Of a DNA stretch of 64,000 nucleotides, positions 1 to 11,668 are shown one piece after another. A program made the position numbers and the translations under genes. The first letter of the stretch is position 1. The number at the start of each line of letters is the position of its first letter. The notes under the pieces are model-generated. The model was given only the letters and a program-made list of their open reading frames with translations. It was not told the origin of the DNA and did not search any database. Source of the stretch: Odobenus rosmarus divergens (Eukaryota; Chordata; Mammalia; Carnivora; Odobenidae); assembly GCF_000321225.1 (NCBI RefSeq), contig NW_004450267.1, positions 7,300,601 to 7,364,600 on the forward strand, given 5' to 3'.

Positions 1-960
1 CACAGTGACTTGAACAATAAATGCTGACAGTCGTATGTCACTGAGTTTTTGGTTGTTATGCCGTAATAATTGCGCCTTTAACAAAAACTTAAAATAAGTG
101 GCACTGGCCTTAGGTAGAAAAGAAATGGGTATAGGAGAAATTGTAGGTCCCTGCTCAGGTGGAAGCCTCAATTGGGCAAAGACAAGCGAGAACCAGTGTT
201 TACTTTAATCTTTTTGTCTCCTAATCAGAGCTTTGCTCACTGCAGAATCTTACAGGGTGGTTAAGAGAATCAACCCTGATCAGGCAAAAGTCCTAAAGAG
301 TTTCAGATTTCATTTCTCTCCTTCTGGAAAGCTTTCCCAAGGACAACAGCCTGCCCTCACCCCCATGAAGGTAGAGCATATCCTGCTCTTTCTGAGAGCC
401 TGACTCTCGCAGCACGCTGAGGTATGGGGGGGCATGTGCTCGCTCAGCAGGCAGCTGGCCTCCCCGACACGGCTGCCTGCATTACTAAGTCAGAACACAA
501 GCATTGCCGCATGCAGGATGAGCCAGCCAGCCACAGGGTCCCTGGACCTCAAACGGGGAGCACCTCTGGGAGAGGAACCTGCCTCCCTCTTCTCTGTAGA
601 GAATTTTATTCCTAAATTTAATTCTTCCCAGTGGCCTCTGATCTTGCCACCTCCCGAGCTCCCTGAGAAGCGCCTCCCACTATGGGCTCTGCAGCCCTCG
701 GCCTGCCCCACCCCTCACTCCAAGTCAGTTTCGGCTCCCTCCCTGGCCTCGGTGTCCAGGCTGGGAGCCCTCTGCTGTGTCAAGATGACGTTTGTTAAAT
801 TCTTCACCCACTCAAAGGCTAATTTCTGCATGGTCCAGCATAAGTGATACCACCAGTAATTTAAGCTTAATGTGGTCATCTACTAAGCAATTATTAAAGG
901 TTACTGATTTTTTCATGTAATTGTACACTTTATAGAATTCAGAGAGAGATTAAAGACTTC

Positions 961-1145
961 TAGACCAGTACTTATCTAAATTTTATGTGCACACAAATCA
1001 TCTGGTTGGGACTGGCAGGAGCTCTTGCCAAAATGCAGCTTCTAATTCTGTAGGTCTAAGGCAGGGCCTGAGGTCCTGTTTCTTACACACTCCAGGTGAT
1101 GGCAGGGCTGCTAGTGTGGGGGCCACATTTTGATGAGCAAGAGTT
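961..1145. mobile_element. MER5-type hAT MITE fragment
   Basis: The ordered text of the family is recognisable: a 'catctggttggga' block, a 'gcagcttctaattctg' block, and the 'cacactccaggtgatg' end block. It is old and diverged; the boundaries are approximate. Confidence 0.55.
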
Positions 1146-1284
1146 CAGACGCCCTTCATTTTAAAGTAAGAGAACTGAAGTTTTAAAAGCTCACACAGTA
1201 AGTAAAAATGTAACAGAACTTGGTTTTACGATTCTGTGTCTCATTTCCAGGCTGTAAGATAGCCTAGTCTGTGCTTCTTAATTT

Positions 1285-1480
1285 GTTAGCACATCTGGCT
1301 ACTTACATTTAAACTAATTAATATCCAATAGAAGGAAAAATTTAGTTCTTCAGTTACATTAGCCACATTAGTCAAGTGCTCTGCAGCCCATGTGACTAGT
1401 GGCTTCTATATGCACAGCGTAGATATAAGACCATGTCTGTGCCTTCAGAAAATCCTGTTAGGTGCTGCTCTAAGATCAAG
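1285..1480. mobile_element. MER20-type hAT MITE fragment
   Basis: Recognised by 'aaaaatttagttcttcagtt', then 'agccacatt...tcaagtgct', 'gtgactagtggcttc' and 'cagcgtagatata', in the family's order. Diverged; edges are estimated. Confidence 0.55.
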
Positions 1481-1703
1481 ATGAATGAAAAAGTGCTAGG
1501 GAGATTTTATCTTCATTCTCCTTTTCCCAATCCCGATGCACGTTTAAACATTGCCCATGAATCCCCACAGCCCATGCCACCCCACATCGAATGTCTTCTT
1601 ATTGGAGGAGAAGCAGCAGGAGATGCGGGAGCACATAGCAACCAGGCGTGCAGCGTCGGGTCTGTGCTGCTGACTCGGCTCGTGGCCGGACGCCCGCACT
1701 GAC

Positions 1704-1818
1704 CTTTCACCTGCTGCTCAGGTCCCCGGGTGTGGCCAGCGGCACTGGGCATGCTAACGTTGTTCCTGTGGATGTACTTGAGGAACACCTCCGCGTTCCG
1801 CCGTGCCAGGGTACAGGC
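1704..1818 (-). CDS. KALRN: KALRN coding exon, local exon 9 (most 3' in window)
   Basis: This 115-nt exon codes 38 residues plus one base, ACTLARRNAEVFLKYIHRNN through GPEQQVK, then G of the next codon (expected Ala, G|CN, in an exon beyond the window). The acceptor is ggtctctttcag and the donor gtcagtgc. YIHRNNVSMPS followed by HTRGPEQQ is kalirin; TRIO reads YLHRNSVNMPG, from memory. It lies near the end of the spectrin rod. The last spectrin repeat and the DH-PH exchange-factor modules should follow at coordinates below 1. No later KALRN exon was found in 1-1703. Confidence 0.95.
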
Positions 1819-2586
1819 CTGAAAGAGACCGAGGTGTGAGGACCCCAGCAGGGCCGTGGGCTCTGAGACCCTGCGGAAGGGGTGTCGGTGGAGAAATTTC
1901 TGTAGCTCTGAGTGAGCAGAGCCCCAGAGGCCACTTCTGGTTCACAGACACTCCCATTTCAGTGCAGGAGGCTCACCCTTTTGTGGCGTAAAGAATTACT
2001 CCCTGGGCCTCTCCCCTTCCCATTCCAGAGAAAAATCAGAATTCAGCCATCCCTTGACTGCCTCTCTGCTGATTCAGTATGACTAATGTCATAGGTACTA
2101 ACTTCTCAGGCTGGCTTTCCTCTGTCACCAGAATGCCTCTTAGAGGACCATGGGGGTAAGCTACTTTCACATTTGTTTCATTTAGACTCGAGAAAGCAAA
2201 TTTGGTAAACAAGCCTATTAACCATACATTCCCTATCTAAAGTGGAAGTCACCCACATTTAGAAAACTTATCTGTCCTTAAAATCCACTTCCACCTCAAT
2301 AACACTAATATCCTGTTGCTGGGAAATACTGGATCCACACACAGGAATAAGAGCCATTACACTACCCTCTTTATGCCTCCATTAGCTGTGGGTGGCAGAG
2401 AGGACAGGTCACACTCTCCTTGTGCCCATGGAGGAGACCCAGGCCCAGAAAGGGCAGCAATCATGAAGCACAACTGGGCTGGAATCTAGGACTATGGACA
2501 GAGTATTTCTCATTTCTCTCAAGACCACAGAATTTCTGAATTTCTATAAAGAGCAGAATTTTTTTTCTGTTGTACGAGTCTGGAGA

Positions 2587-3057
2587 CAGTATAAGTCTCC
2601 CCTTATCCACGGTTTTCATCTCTGTAGCGTCGGTTACCCACAATCCACTGCAGTCCCGAAGCAGGTGGTCCTCCTGATGTATTGTCAGGCCAGTAAGTAG
2701 CTTATTGCTACATCACAGTGCCTACGCCATTCCCCTCACTTCGTCTCACCACGCAGGCATTTTATTGTCTGACACTATCACAAGAAGAATGAGGACAGTC
2801 CAGTGAGGTTATTTTGAGGGACAGACCATACTCACATAACTGTTATTACAGTATATTGTCATAGTTGTTCTCTTTACTTATCAGTTATCTATTATCAGTT
2901 GTTCATCTCTTACTGTGACTTATTTATAAACTAAACTTTATCATAGGTGTATATGAGTAGGGAAAAGCATGGTATATATAGAGTTCAACTCCATTCGCAG
3001 ATTCAGGCATCCGCTGGGGTCTTGGAACATATTCCTCATCGATAAGGGGGACTGCTA
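2587..3057. mobile_element. Tigger-family (pogo/Tc1) non-autonomous element
   Basis: It starts near 'tctccccttatccacgg' and ends with the near reverse complement 'gataagggggact', giving terminal inverted repeats. The interior carries family-typical text such as 'aaactttatcataggt' and 'ggtatatatagagttc'. It is about 470 bp, with no coding capacity. Exact subfamily is not certain. Confidence 0.65.
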
Positions 3058-4223
3058 TTTACCTTAGTCCACTAATTTTTAATCTACAGTTTCCAATATT
3101 ATCTAGACAAAACTGTCAAACTTTAACACCTTTTTATGTTTAACAACTGATTCTATAAATTATATAGTAAAAAATTTTTTAAATTTTGCATTAACAATAG
3201 GGGTTTCTGGGAGCTCTGGTAAAAGACTGTTGGGTGGGTCCATCTATTGTGAGGTCCATGAACTTAACAGCTGGATGGTGGTCCAAAGCTAAGGTATCCA
3301 ACATAGATCAACTAATACATTCAAATGGAGAACTCAGTGTTCCATCCATCGGGCATTTAATTCCCACAGCAACAGAGAGTTTCTCACCTATGATTTTAGG
3401 CATGTACGGAAAACATTAGACCAGAACATTTTCTTCTTTCATTCTTCAAAAGAAACATGTAAGTATAAAGTAGTATTTTTATACCACTTTTAAAAGTCTT
3501 TCATATGCTCTCTTTCAGTCATTGTTTTAAACTTTGTTTTATGGTGCTGAAGACTTTTAAAATCTCTTAAGCCCTGTACAAAGCCTTTTCATTTAATCTT
3601 ATTGGTAAGAGCTGATTACTAAGGGTTTTGATTGAGCGCAGGTGCAGACACCTGATCGGAGGAGGGTAGGGAGAAGCCATCTCAAAAAGAGAGGGTGAGA
3701 GGGAAAAAAAAGTGAAACTCAAAGAAGTGGTTCAAGTACAGAAAATCCTTAATAAAAGAAAGTCAGTTAATTACAGAGTTATAGAAAAGCAGTGGCAACA
3801 TGTCAGGATATAAAAATTCTCTTTGTACTCTCAGAAACCTGAAAGGAAGCAGAACATGAAAGCAAGAAATTTGAGAGTAAACAGAGCCTTTAGATGAGTT
3901 CTAACACAGACGAATCTGTCAGAGAGATGACCAAAGGCTGGAGGAAAGAGGCTTACTAGGACTCTCCACACTAGCTGAAAGCCTGCTCAGAGCAGGACTG
4001 TGCTTCCTCCCTGAGAAGCCGGGGCTCTATTAAGAACAAAACATAAAAAAATGAGGTATTCCTCTCTTCATGCAACAGAATAAATGGTGTTATAGCCATT
4101 GGTTATTGATAATTGTTAGATTGGCAAAAATAAGGTGTCTAAATTTAATTTTTGCCCTAAATTTTGCATCATCCATTTATAAAATATTTATTTTAATACT
4201 GTTTTATATCTAGACTTATATAT

Positions 4224-4349
4224 ATGTATATATATATTTAAAATTTATTTCTTTTAAGTTATCTCTACACCCAACATGGGGGCTCGAACTCACGACCCTG
4301 AGATCAAGAGTTTGCATGCTCTACTGACTGAGCCAGCCAGGCGCTCCCA
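4224..4349 (-). mobile_element. CAN-SINE (tRNA-Lys-derived), older short form
   Basis: Reverse strand carries the 'gcctggctggctcagtcag' head and a tail of TTTAAAATT type. Flanked by the short direct repeat cttatatat (4215-4223 and 4353-4361). It lies in a TA-rich tract. Confidence 0.8.
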
Positions 4350-4640
4350 AGGCTTATATATTTCAATTAAAAATATTTTCATAAACCAAACATAACTGGG
4401 TGAAACTATGTGTTTTTCTCAATTACCAACATCAATGGGATATTAAGATATTTGAACATGGCCCCTGCAGTAATGGTGTATCACTGTCTAATTATATAGA
4501 AAGTGCTAAGAGAAATAAATAACATTGGAAGCATAACTTTTCAACCTTTCAAATTAACTAGCCAATATCTTCTCTGCAAATGCCTCCCTTTAGATAAGAA
4601 ATGAGGAAAAACAGGCGGATGGAAAGCCCATATGATGAAG

Positions 4641-4658
4641 CGTGTGTGTGTGTGTGTG
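4641..4658. repeat. (GT)n microsatellite
   Basis: Uninterrupted gt dinucleotides less than 50 bases inside the intron from the local exon 8 donor site at 4681. Confidence 0.85.
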
Positions 4659-4681
4659 ACCTTGGATGACAGTGTGCTGAC

Positions 4682-4831
4682 CTTAAGAAAGGCCTCCTTT
4701 TGTTCCAAATGTTTGCTGATGAGTGGGATGACATGGTCGATCTCTGCTGCTGGTCCCAGTTTATCTCGTCCGCCACACCAGTCCTCGTCTCTCCGATATT
4801 CTTGCTCTAAACTCTCCAGGACACTACAGAC
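4682..4831 (-). CDS. KALRN: KALRN coding exon, local exon 8
   Basis: This 150-nt exon is exactly 50 codons, phase 0 at both ends. It codes VCSVLESLEQEYRRDEDWCG through ISKHLEQKEAFLK, part of a spectrin repeat near the end of the rod; the Trp in EDWCGG marks its first helix. The acceptor is gttcattag and the donor gtcagcac. It follows TSEQ of local exon 7 and precedes ACTLARRNAEV. A (GT)n tract sits just inside the downstream intron, within 50 bases of the donor. The exon is intact. Confidence 0.96.
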
Positions 4832-5672
4832 CTAATGAACCACGGAGGAAAGGCTCAGTAAATTAATAGATCAGGGAAGTGTTTTCTGAGCACCTTCAGC
4901 CGACAGAACCCTGTGCGGGTGACGTGTTTCATTTGAAGTTCAGTCTGTAGATTTAGAACACACAGTGCCCCTGGGATATGGAAGGGCAGTCCACGATGCA
5001 GTGGAGCTCAGGAGACAGATTAGGACTGAGAGATGGATTTTGGAATCATCTTCTGACAGTCGTTGGCTGAAGGCTGACATCACTTAGGGATAGTATATAG
5101 AGTAAGAAAGGAAGAAAGACCAGTAATTTCAGGGGTTTCAAAGTGATTTTTACATATTCTATTGCTGGAAACTTATGATAATGCTGTGAATGTGGCAGAG
5201 CAGGAAAATGAAGTTTAGAGAAGATACTAGGCTTGCCCAACCATCTGCACTTGCCCTATAGGAAGTAGCCCTCAACAGAAGTGAAGGAGGAAGTGGCTTG
5301 TGTTGTGGGACTCATGAGCCATCAGTGAATGTTTTCTTTCCCCTCCCTTGGCAAAAATATCCCAGCAAAAAATGTCTAGAAGTATCATTATAAGGCAATG
5401 ACATCTTCAGGCCTTCTATTACAAAATAGACATTTTCTTCAGAGGATAATAAATTTGGGTTAACTTAAAAAATAATTGCTCTCCAAGTGCTAAGAAGCCA
5501 TGCTTTAAAAGCAAAAGCATTTTGAATGGACTTGGATGGAAATTAGGTTGGGTGTAACAGAAGGGGACCCAGGGAGGTCTTGTGCCAAGGCCTAGGGAAG
5601 GGTGCAGAAAATAGAAACTCATATCCCTATACTTTCCTTCAGTAGGCTTTGAATGCTTGGATATGGCAGCCT

Positions 5673-5690
5673 GGGGGCGGGGGGAGGGGG
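5673..5690 (+). repeat. G-rich tract, possible G-quadruplex
   Basis: Reads G5-C-G6-A-G5, so four runs of at least three G can be drawn with one-base loops if the middle run is split. On the strand opposite to KALRN RNA. Confidence 0.5.
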
Positions 5691-6234
5691 AGAGCTACAA
5701 TATCCTGGGTCCCCTTTGCCTGAGAAAGTCATCCCTTTTGCTGAAGAGTATGGTGTTGGATAGGATGTTTACTGAGTGATGAACTGAGCTGAAAGATGTC
5801 CCAAGCCGCATACCCTTGTAGCCAACATGCTCCCCATGTCATGAGAAGGCCTGTCCCTGAATTCTGACTCCTCTAGCACCACACACCTCTCCTCCTGCAA
5901 GGCATGAACATGTGTAGGAGGGCCCACATCTTGAGAGAAAATGGATTATAGACAAGCAAAAACTTTAAGAAAAGACATAATTATATCCCATGATAGTACT
6001 GGACTAAAATCAACTTGGGAACTAGAAGAAATGAAAAGATTATCAAGCATAAATCCTTTAATTTAGCAGGTAAAGAAACAGAAATCCAGAGAGGTGACAT
6101 TTGGCAAGGTCAGTTTGGGGTCAAATTTCCTGACTCTTTAATGTAGTGCTTTGTCCCCTTCTAGACCCATCAAAAACTAAAATTTGTGTATGATACTAGA
6201 CAAGGATTAAACCTCATTAAAAAAAATCTGGATA

Positions 6235-6570
6235 CAGGTATTCCCTGCTTTTCACACGCACCTCACTTTTTTGAAAGACTACATTTGTACCTGTTTTTGC
6301 TAACTGAAAGAGATACGAGGAGGGTTTTCACTTTTATGAAAAAAGGTAAAAAGTGAAAAGAGTGTTCAGCGTTTGTTCTGCAGCGAGCTGCCCCAGAGGC
6401 AGCGTGCACCCCGAGCAGTGAGCGTGACCCCCAAGCTCCGACCCCGGGAACTACACCCAGCATCTCAGCATCCAGCTGCCTCAGCTCTGAACTGTGTCTG
6501 TGACCATCCGTGCTTTATCTTGACTTATTCTGTGCATCCGTTAGCAAGATGTGTCCTTAAGATTTCAGAA
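6235..6570. mobile_element. Probable DNA-transposon relic
   Basis: Contains the near-palindromic 'ttttcacttttatgaaa / gtaaaaagtgaaaag' pair and a 'gtattccctgcttttcac' edge that resemble an ancient mammalian DNA element. Family not assigned. Confidence 0.35.
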
Positions 6571-6727
6571 AGGCCTAAAAGAGGTTACTTTTTGGATCTG
6601 GGAATATTCAAAAATTTTTTCCATATAAATCAGTGGTCATTGCTTCTTTACATCTGATCTCGGCTTACAAAAGTTTTCATAGGAACACTCTACTTTCAGA
6701 TAGCAGGGGAAGCCTATATTTAGTCGT

Positions 6728-7048
6728 CTGGCATCATTTGTTGAAGACTTCACTTTTGAATTGTTTTGTCAAAAATCAACTGCATATTTGTGGGTCTACT
6801 TCTGGAATCTCTATTCTTTTTCCTTGTGTCTATTCTTACACCAACACCATTCTGTCTTGATCACTGTAGCTTTAGGGTAAGTCTTAAAATCAGGTAGTGT
6901 AACTCCTCCAACTTTGTTTTTTCTTTTCAAGATTGTTTGGCTATTCTTGGTTCTTTTTATTTCCATATATATCTTACAATCAGCATAACAATTTTTACAA
7001 AAATGTTTGCTGGGTTTTGATTGGGATTGCGTTGAATCTATAAATCAT
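6728..7048 (-). mobile_element. L1M ORF2 fragment, antisense to +
   Basis: Read on +, it shows the familiar reverse complement of old L1 ORF2: 'gtcaaaaatcaactg', 'tgatcactgtagcttta', 'aaatcaggtagtgt', 'gattgggattgcgttgaa'. Degenerate, not coding. Confidence 0.8.
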
Positions 7049-7559
7049 CTTAGTCTGCTGCTCCCAACTCTGGAGCCATCAAAGGCACCATCACTCTGAA
7101 ACAACAGAAAGGAGAACAGAGAGATGGTGTGGAGGCCACAGGGCCCTCTGACAGGCATGTTTTATTTACTTCCGGATAGACTTTCCCATGGCCCCTGTAA
7201 GTCACCCAGAGGAGAATGTTTCTCTGATCTATTTCTACCAGGAAGCAATTTCAAGGAGGGAAGTATTTTACATTGAGTAAAATTACTTCTGTTTTAAACC
7301 TCTATTTCATGAAAGAATTCCCTGAAAGCACCCAAATCAGTTAGAAATCCTCTTAGCCCTTGTGCATATTGCTGTACAGATGGGAAAGTAAGGGGTCTAA
7401 ATCCTTGTCATCCTGCTGTACGTATCTCCTGCCTTTTCTCCCACAGCTGCACCATCCTACCAGCTAGGCTCATAGTCTACTAGGGACAGACAGCTGTGTT
7501 TCCTCCATCAGACGGAGAGCCCCATGAGTAAAAGAGGTGTGTGTTTTCCAAGCCCAGTG

Positions 7560-7979
7560 CCTGACTGTGGCACATTAGATTATGTCCAGCAGGTTGTCAC
7601 CCTACTCTCCTGACCTTCACTGGAGGCATATACTTCCCTACCTCACTGATGTTGGCTTGGCTGTGTGACTTGTTTTGGCCAAAAGGATGTTAGAGCATGT
7701 GACATAAGCAGAGACTTGAGATTTGGGGCACAGTAGATCTTGGGCTCTTGAACTCCTGCTTTTCACCATAAATTTGCCTCAAGTAGCTGTTGATCCAGGA
7801 GACTGAAAGACATGAAAGCAGATCTAGACCAGATCTCTGGCTTGGAGCCCAGTTCTACCAAACTCAGCCAAGATCAGCTGAACTCGAATACTTAAAAACA
7901 AAATGCTTATTGTTTTATGCCACTGAGTGGTGGGGTAGTTTGTTATACAGCATTATTGTGGCAGTAACTGACTGATACA
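7560..7979 (+). mobile_element. MaLR / MLT1-type LTR
   Basis: Recognised by 'gtgacttgttttggccaa', 'gatgttagagcatgtgaca' and the 3' end 'atgcttattgttttatgcc...cagtaactgactgatac'. A solitary, old LTR of the non-autonomous MaLR class; no internal genes are attached. The 5' edge is uncertain. Confidence 0.6.
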
Positions 7980-8266
7980 GCCCTCAAATCTAGTATTCAG
8001 CGTACACCTAATTTCTCCTTCAACACCTAGAACTGAGGAGTTTGAGATTTTACAAGAAACAAATCACATGGTTCACTTCCTTAATGGAAAATATTATAAG
8101 GAGGCTAACTGTAGTTATTTCCACGTCATTACCCTACTCTCAAAGGCTAGTATTGGGAGGACTAGTGCCTTCTTGCGGGAGTTTCTACAGATTTGCAGGA
8201 TGAAGGGAAAAAACAACCCTGCATTGACATTAGTCTCCCATATCCCACAGCCCTTCCCTCACTCAC

Positions 8267-8485
8267 CTGTTCAGAAGTTTTATAAAATGCCACAGAGGCA
8301 TTGACTAGTTTTAGCCGGTCTTCCATCTTCAGCATGAGCTGCTGCCAGTGGAGGGCCACCTTCTCGGCACATTCCCGGATGGCGTCGGCGTCATAGTGGC
8401 CGGCCTGGAGCAGTGCCTCAGCTTTCTGCTGTACCTGCAGGGCACTCTGGTGCGTCTTCTGCAAGGAAGTGGCATGAAAGAGGGA
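8267..8485 (-). CDS. KALRN: KALRN coding exon, local exon 7 (long form with distal acceptor)
   Basis: The core of this exon, 8458-8267 (192 nt, 64 codons), codes KTHQSALQVQQKAEALLQAG through VNASVAFYKTSEQ and ends at donor gtgagtga. Immediately 5' are 27 more in-frame bases (8485-8459) coding SLFHATSLQ, also bounded by an AG. Two 3' splice sites therefore exist: a distal one (ctcctccccttgtgcccag) with the better pyrimidine tract, and a proximal one (ccacttccttgcag). I recall SLFHATSLQ in published rodent and human kalirin, so the long form is given. HYDADAIRECAEKVALHW separates kalirin from TRIO. The exon lies in the spectrin rod and is in phase 0 at both ends. Confidence 0.95.
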
Positions 8486-9154
8486 CTGGGCACAAGGGGA
8501 GGAGAGAGAGGTCCGTGGGAACGACCCAGGCGTGGTACGGGAGGGGGTGGAGTGAGGCGTGAGTGGAAAGATGCAGAAAAGTTAAAGAGCTTTAAATGGT
8601 GGATTCAAACATTTTGTCATGATGATTAAAACATCATTGATTTTAAAGCACATTTAAAAAAAAGAACATCATGCATTTTCATTAACCGAATGCTCAGGAC
8701 CCTAACTCCGGCCCCCACTCTCCTACTCGCATCCCTGGTTCTAAAGACATCTCAGTTTCTGTGGTAGAGAAACCGCATTTGTGTATACGGCTGCTCCCTG
8801 ATTGGCTCAGACATTAGTGAATTTTTCTTTTCAAAACTAATCATAAAATTGTTCACTGTAGTGAGTTTTCAAGGAGGTTACTGCTGTAGTCCCACTTCAC
8901 AGGTTAAATAAACACAGTACATAAAAAAAAAAATCTCCACATAATACAAAGCTCAGCCAACAACACAATCATTTTAAACATTAGTTGAAAAGGGTTCCAG
9001 TAGAAGGAATGAATTTGGCAGATTAATAAAGCCTAAGAGTAGCATCTCACCATCCCTTAGCTACCCCACGAAGGGAACAAAGCAGTATAGTAGATAATTC
9101 AGCTCAACATGTAATCCCTACATTATTACATTACATATGTTTGCCTTTAGGACT

Positions 9155-9172
9155 ATATATATATATATATAT
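9155..9172. repeat. (TA)n microsatellite
   Basis: A short uninterrupted ta run. Confidence 0.8.
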
Positions 9173-9579
9173 GACAGTTCCCAAGAGCTGATCCATTCTG
9201 TACTCCCTGTGTGAGTACAACCTCTCTCCTTTTCACCCCTACACCACCCGGCCCCCTTCATCCCATCCCAGACTACAGTCTGCACAGTCCTATTTATGTC
9301 CCCCCATCTATCACCCATCTCCTGGCTTCCCTTCCCTGTCTCTGGAATCTGTACTCAGTGTTCGTTGTTAGCATGACAGCCTCCAGCAACCTAGACTCCT
9401 TTATTCCCTTGCTTGGCCACTAAGTTAGCCCTCAGTTGTGATGACCGTATCAGAATTTGAGTTCTTAAATGTTGAACACAGCAAGAAAAAGTAAACTAAG
9501 GGTCAGAAATGATCCTCTACAAATCCCTGATTTCTTTCTCTGTTTTACTTATTGGCACCACTTTCTTTTCCTATATCCT

Positions 9580-10620
9580 AAATAGAGGGGTACCCCAAGG
9601 TGCACTCTTGGTGTTTGTTCACTTCTGCATAACTCTTATCTATTCCCGTGGCTGCTATTACTTCCTTTTTGTAGATGATGCCCAGGATTCATCTCTCATG
9701 CTACATCAGACCCTCATCTTTGTCTTTGGGTGTGAGGGTGAGCTGCCTGCCATACTTCTCACTCGAGGTCAGCAACACTGATTCGGTTGCTCTAGCTGCC
9801 TGCCCCATGTTAGCCACTTACAAAGATGCATTCTTAGCAAAAGAAGTGAAAGGTCTTCCTGGAGAGAGGAGGAATGCTCGTCAGTGAATGCAAATGGCTT
9901 GACTGCCCTATTAGAGCCTCCAGCTTCCTCCCGGACATTTTCTCACATTCCACATCTAAAACGAAATCCCTCCCTCTGGAAGTATCTTCCCATGGCAGTC
10001 TACCATTTGTGTTGATGGTGCCCTCCTTGTTGTCACCTGGATTTACAATCTTGACATCATTCCTGACTGCTGTTCCTCACCCCAAGTCCCAGTCCAACCC
10101 ACTGTATGCCTAGACCGCCGTGGTGGTCCTATAGTTAGCCTCCTTGCCTTCCAGTTCTAATCCATCAAACCCACCCCTTACATTTCCAACAGATCAATTT
10201 GGTTCTCTGTAATAGCAAGTGCTTGGATGAAGTGACTCCTAACGTTCTTCTGGCTCTAAAACTCTAATTTTATGCTATAAATATCATTCCCTTCTCTCAA
10301 TGCAAAAGCCTTCAGTGGTTCTCCCACTGCTATGAAATTAAGTCCCAACTTTGAAGGATGTCCTTAAAAGCTCCTCCAATGTAGTCTTGAACTACTTGCA
10401 TAACATTATCTATCATCTACCACTTCCTTACAAAAACCCTCTGTGCTTTCTTATTTTTGCTACCTTCATTCTTCCTGCCTTTTAGTGAACAACAACAACA
10501 ACAAAATCTTTTTGGACAGCCGGAGACTCACTAAAAACTACTCTTTTGAACTCCTGTGTCACTCATCTAATATATTTGGCTGCTTCTCCATACTTAGACT
10601 GTGAAACTCTCAAGGCAAGC
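9580..10620 (+). mobile_element. L2 LINE fossil with reverse-transcriptase remnants
   Basis: The start translates to a decayed reverse-transcriptase block (GVPQGALL, later FVDDAQDSS where the family has a Y/F-x-DD motif). Further text 'gatggtgccctccttg', 'ttgacatcattcctgact' and 'aaaagccttcagtggtt' follows the L2 order down to its 3' part. Many indels; not a functional gene. Confidence 0.7.
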
Positions 10621-10639
10621 ACTGTTTTAAAAATCACTT

Positions 10640-10860
10640 TAATAACTTTCATTTATCCAAGGTATACTCTGTGCTAGGCACTGTACTTAGGCATATTTTT
10701 TCTAGTTCTTATGACATCATGACAAGGTGGATATTATTATTCCCACTTCACAAATTAAAAACCTGAGGCTCAGTTTGGTTGAGTGACTTGCCCAAAAACA
10801 TACAACCAACGAGGTGATGAAACTAGGAATAAGGTTCAGGTTTGACTATTCCTATGTTCA
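10640..10860 (-). mobile_element. MIR SINE
   Basis: Reverse MIR text: 'gtgctaggcactgtac', 'tattattattcccacttcac', 'aaacctgaggctcag', 'gtgacttgccc'. Confidence 0.75.
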
Positions 10861-11668
10861 CTCCCACCGTATCACACCACATTATTTTTATCTCTAGAGT
10901 TAGAATGGTATCTACAGTGCTTCATGCAGAGGAAGGGTGGGTTCACCAAATGAACATTAGTGATTATGATAATTAACTGGCTTCTCCTCAATATATGAAA
11001 CCAGCATATAATTGTCATCAAAACCCCATTATTATGTCTTTTTCTCTGAGAGTGAAGGAATAATTCTAATTGTCCTATAATTTAGGCTATGTAATAAATC
11101 CTCTTCCTTATTCTGAAACTCATTATCATCCGACGGTCCTTAGAACTCCATCCCCTTTAATTTCCAAATGACAAACTCTTATGCACATGACATAATCTTT
11201 GCTTTGATAAGCTTGAGTCATTCTTATGCATTTATTTCTACTATTATCTAATCCTATTGAGTGTTATATCTTTAAGACATGGATTACCAAGGATGTTAAT
11301 ATATGATTTTAACATAGGAGTACATGGAAGAAAATTGAACCAAATCAACTGAATTTATTATCCAGTTTTAACTACCTATTCTGCCATAATGCTTATGCTT
11401 AAAATACATAAGAGGATTTCAAATAAAATTGATTTCAAAACTGAGCTTGTCTCTATGATAGTCACCATTCTTGAAAGCACATCAGCCAGACCATTTTGCA
11501 TAGTAACAAACAATAATTTGGGTTTGTTGATAAAGCTATGCTTCTGGGTGCTGTGTGCTGTTCTCTGTTTTGAATGGTTCTGTTTTCCTAAAACTCAGGG
11601 TCCTTTAGGTAAAAATTCTGACCTTCTTTGAGGAGACTAAAATCTTTAAACCAATAAGGCCACCCAAG

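Larger units (their letters stand above)
1..1703 (-). other. KALRN: KALRN intron downstream of local exon 9 (partial)
   Basis: Phase-1 intron whose 3' end is outside the window. It holds a MER5-type MITE (about 961-1145) and a MER20-type MITE (about 1285-1480). The stretch 1-960 is unique sequence with no recognised gene. The open frames around 430-850 and 490-711 show no family resemblance and no splice context. Confidence 0.85.
1819..4681 (-). other. KALRN: KALRN intron between local exons 8 and 9
   Basis: A 2.9-kb GT-AG intron in phase 0. It contains a Tigger-family MITE (2587-3057), a TA-rich tract followed by an antisense-oriented CAN-SINE (4224-4349), and a (GT)n tract at 4641-4658. 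Other parts look like unique sequence. Confidence 0.9.
4832..8266 (-). other. KALRN: KALRN intron between local exons 7 and 8
   Basis: A 3.4-kb GT-AG intron in phase 0. It contains a G-rich block (5673-5690), a probable DNA-transposon relic (6235-6570), an antisense L1M fragment (6728-7048) and an MLT1-type LTR (about 7560-7979). 4832-5670 shows nothing I can name. Confidence 0.9.

Noticed and set aside
4224..4349. tRNA gene (tRNA-like box A/B in SINE heads)
   Set aside because: The tRNA-derived head of a SINE, with no complete cloverleaf and target duplications around it.
9509..9781. Reverse-transcriptase-like frame with GVPQGALL
   Set aside because: It is an L2 fossil fragment with frame breaks on both sides, not a gene or a retron.
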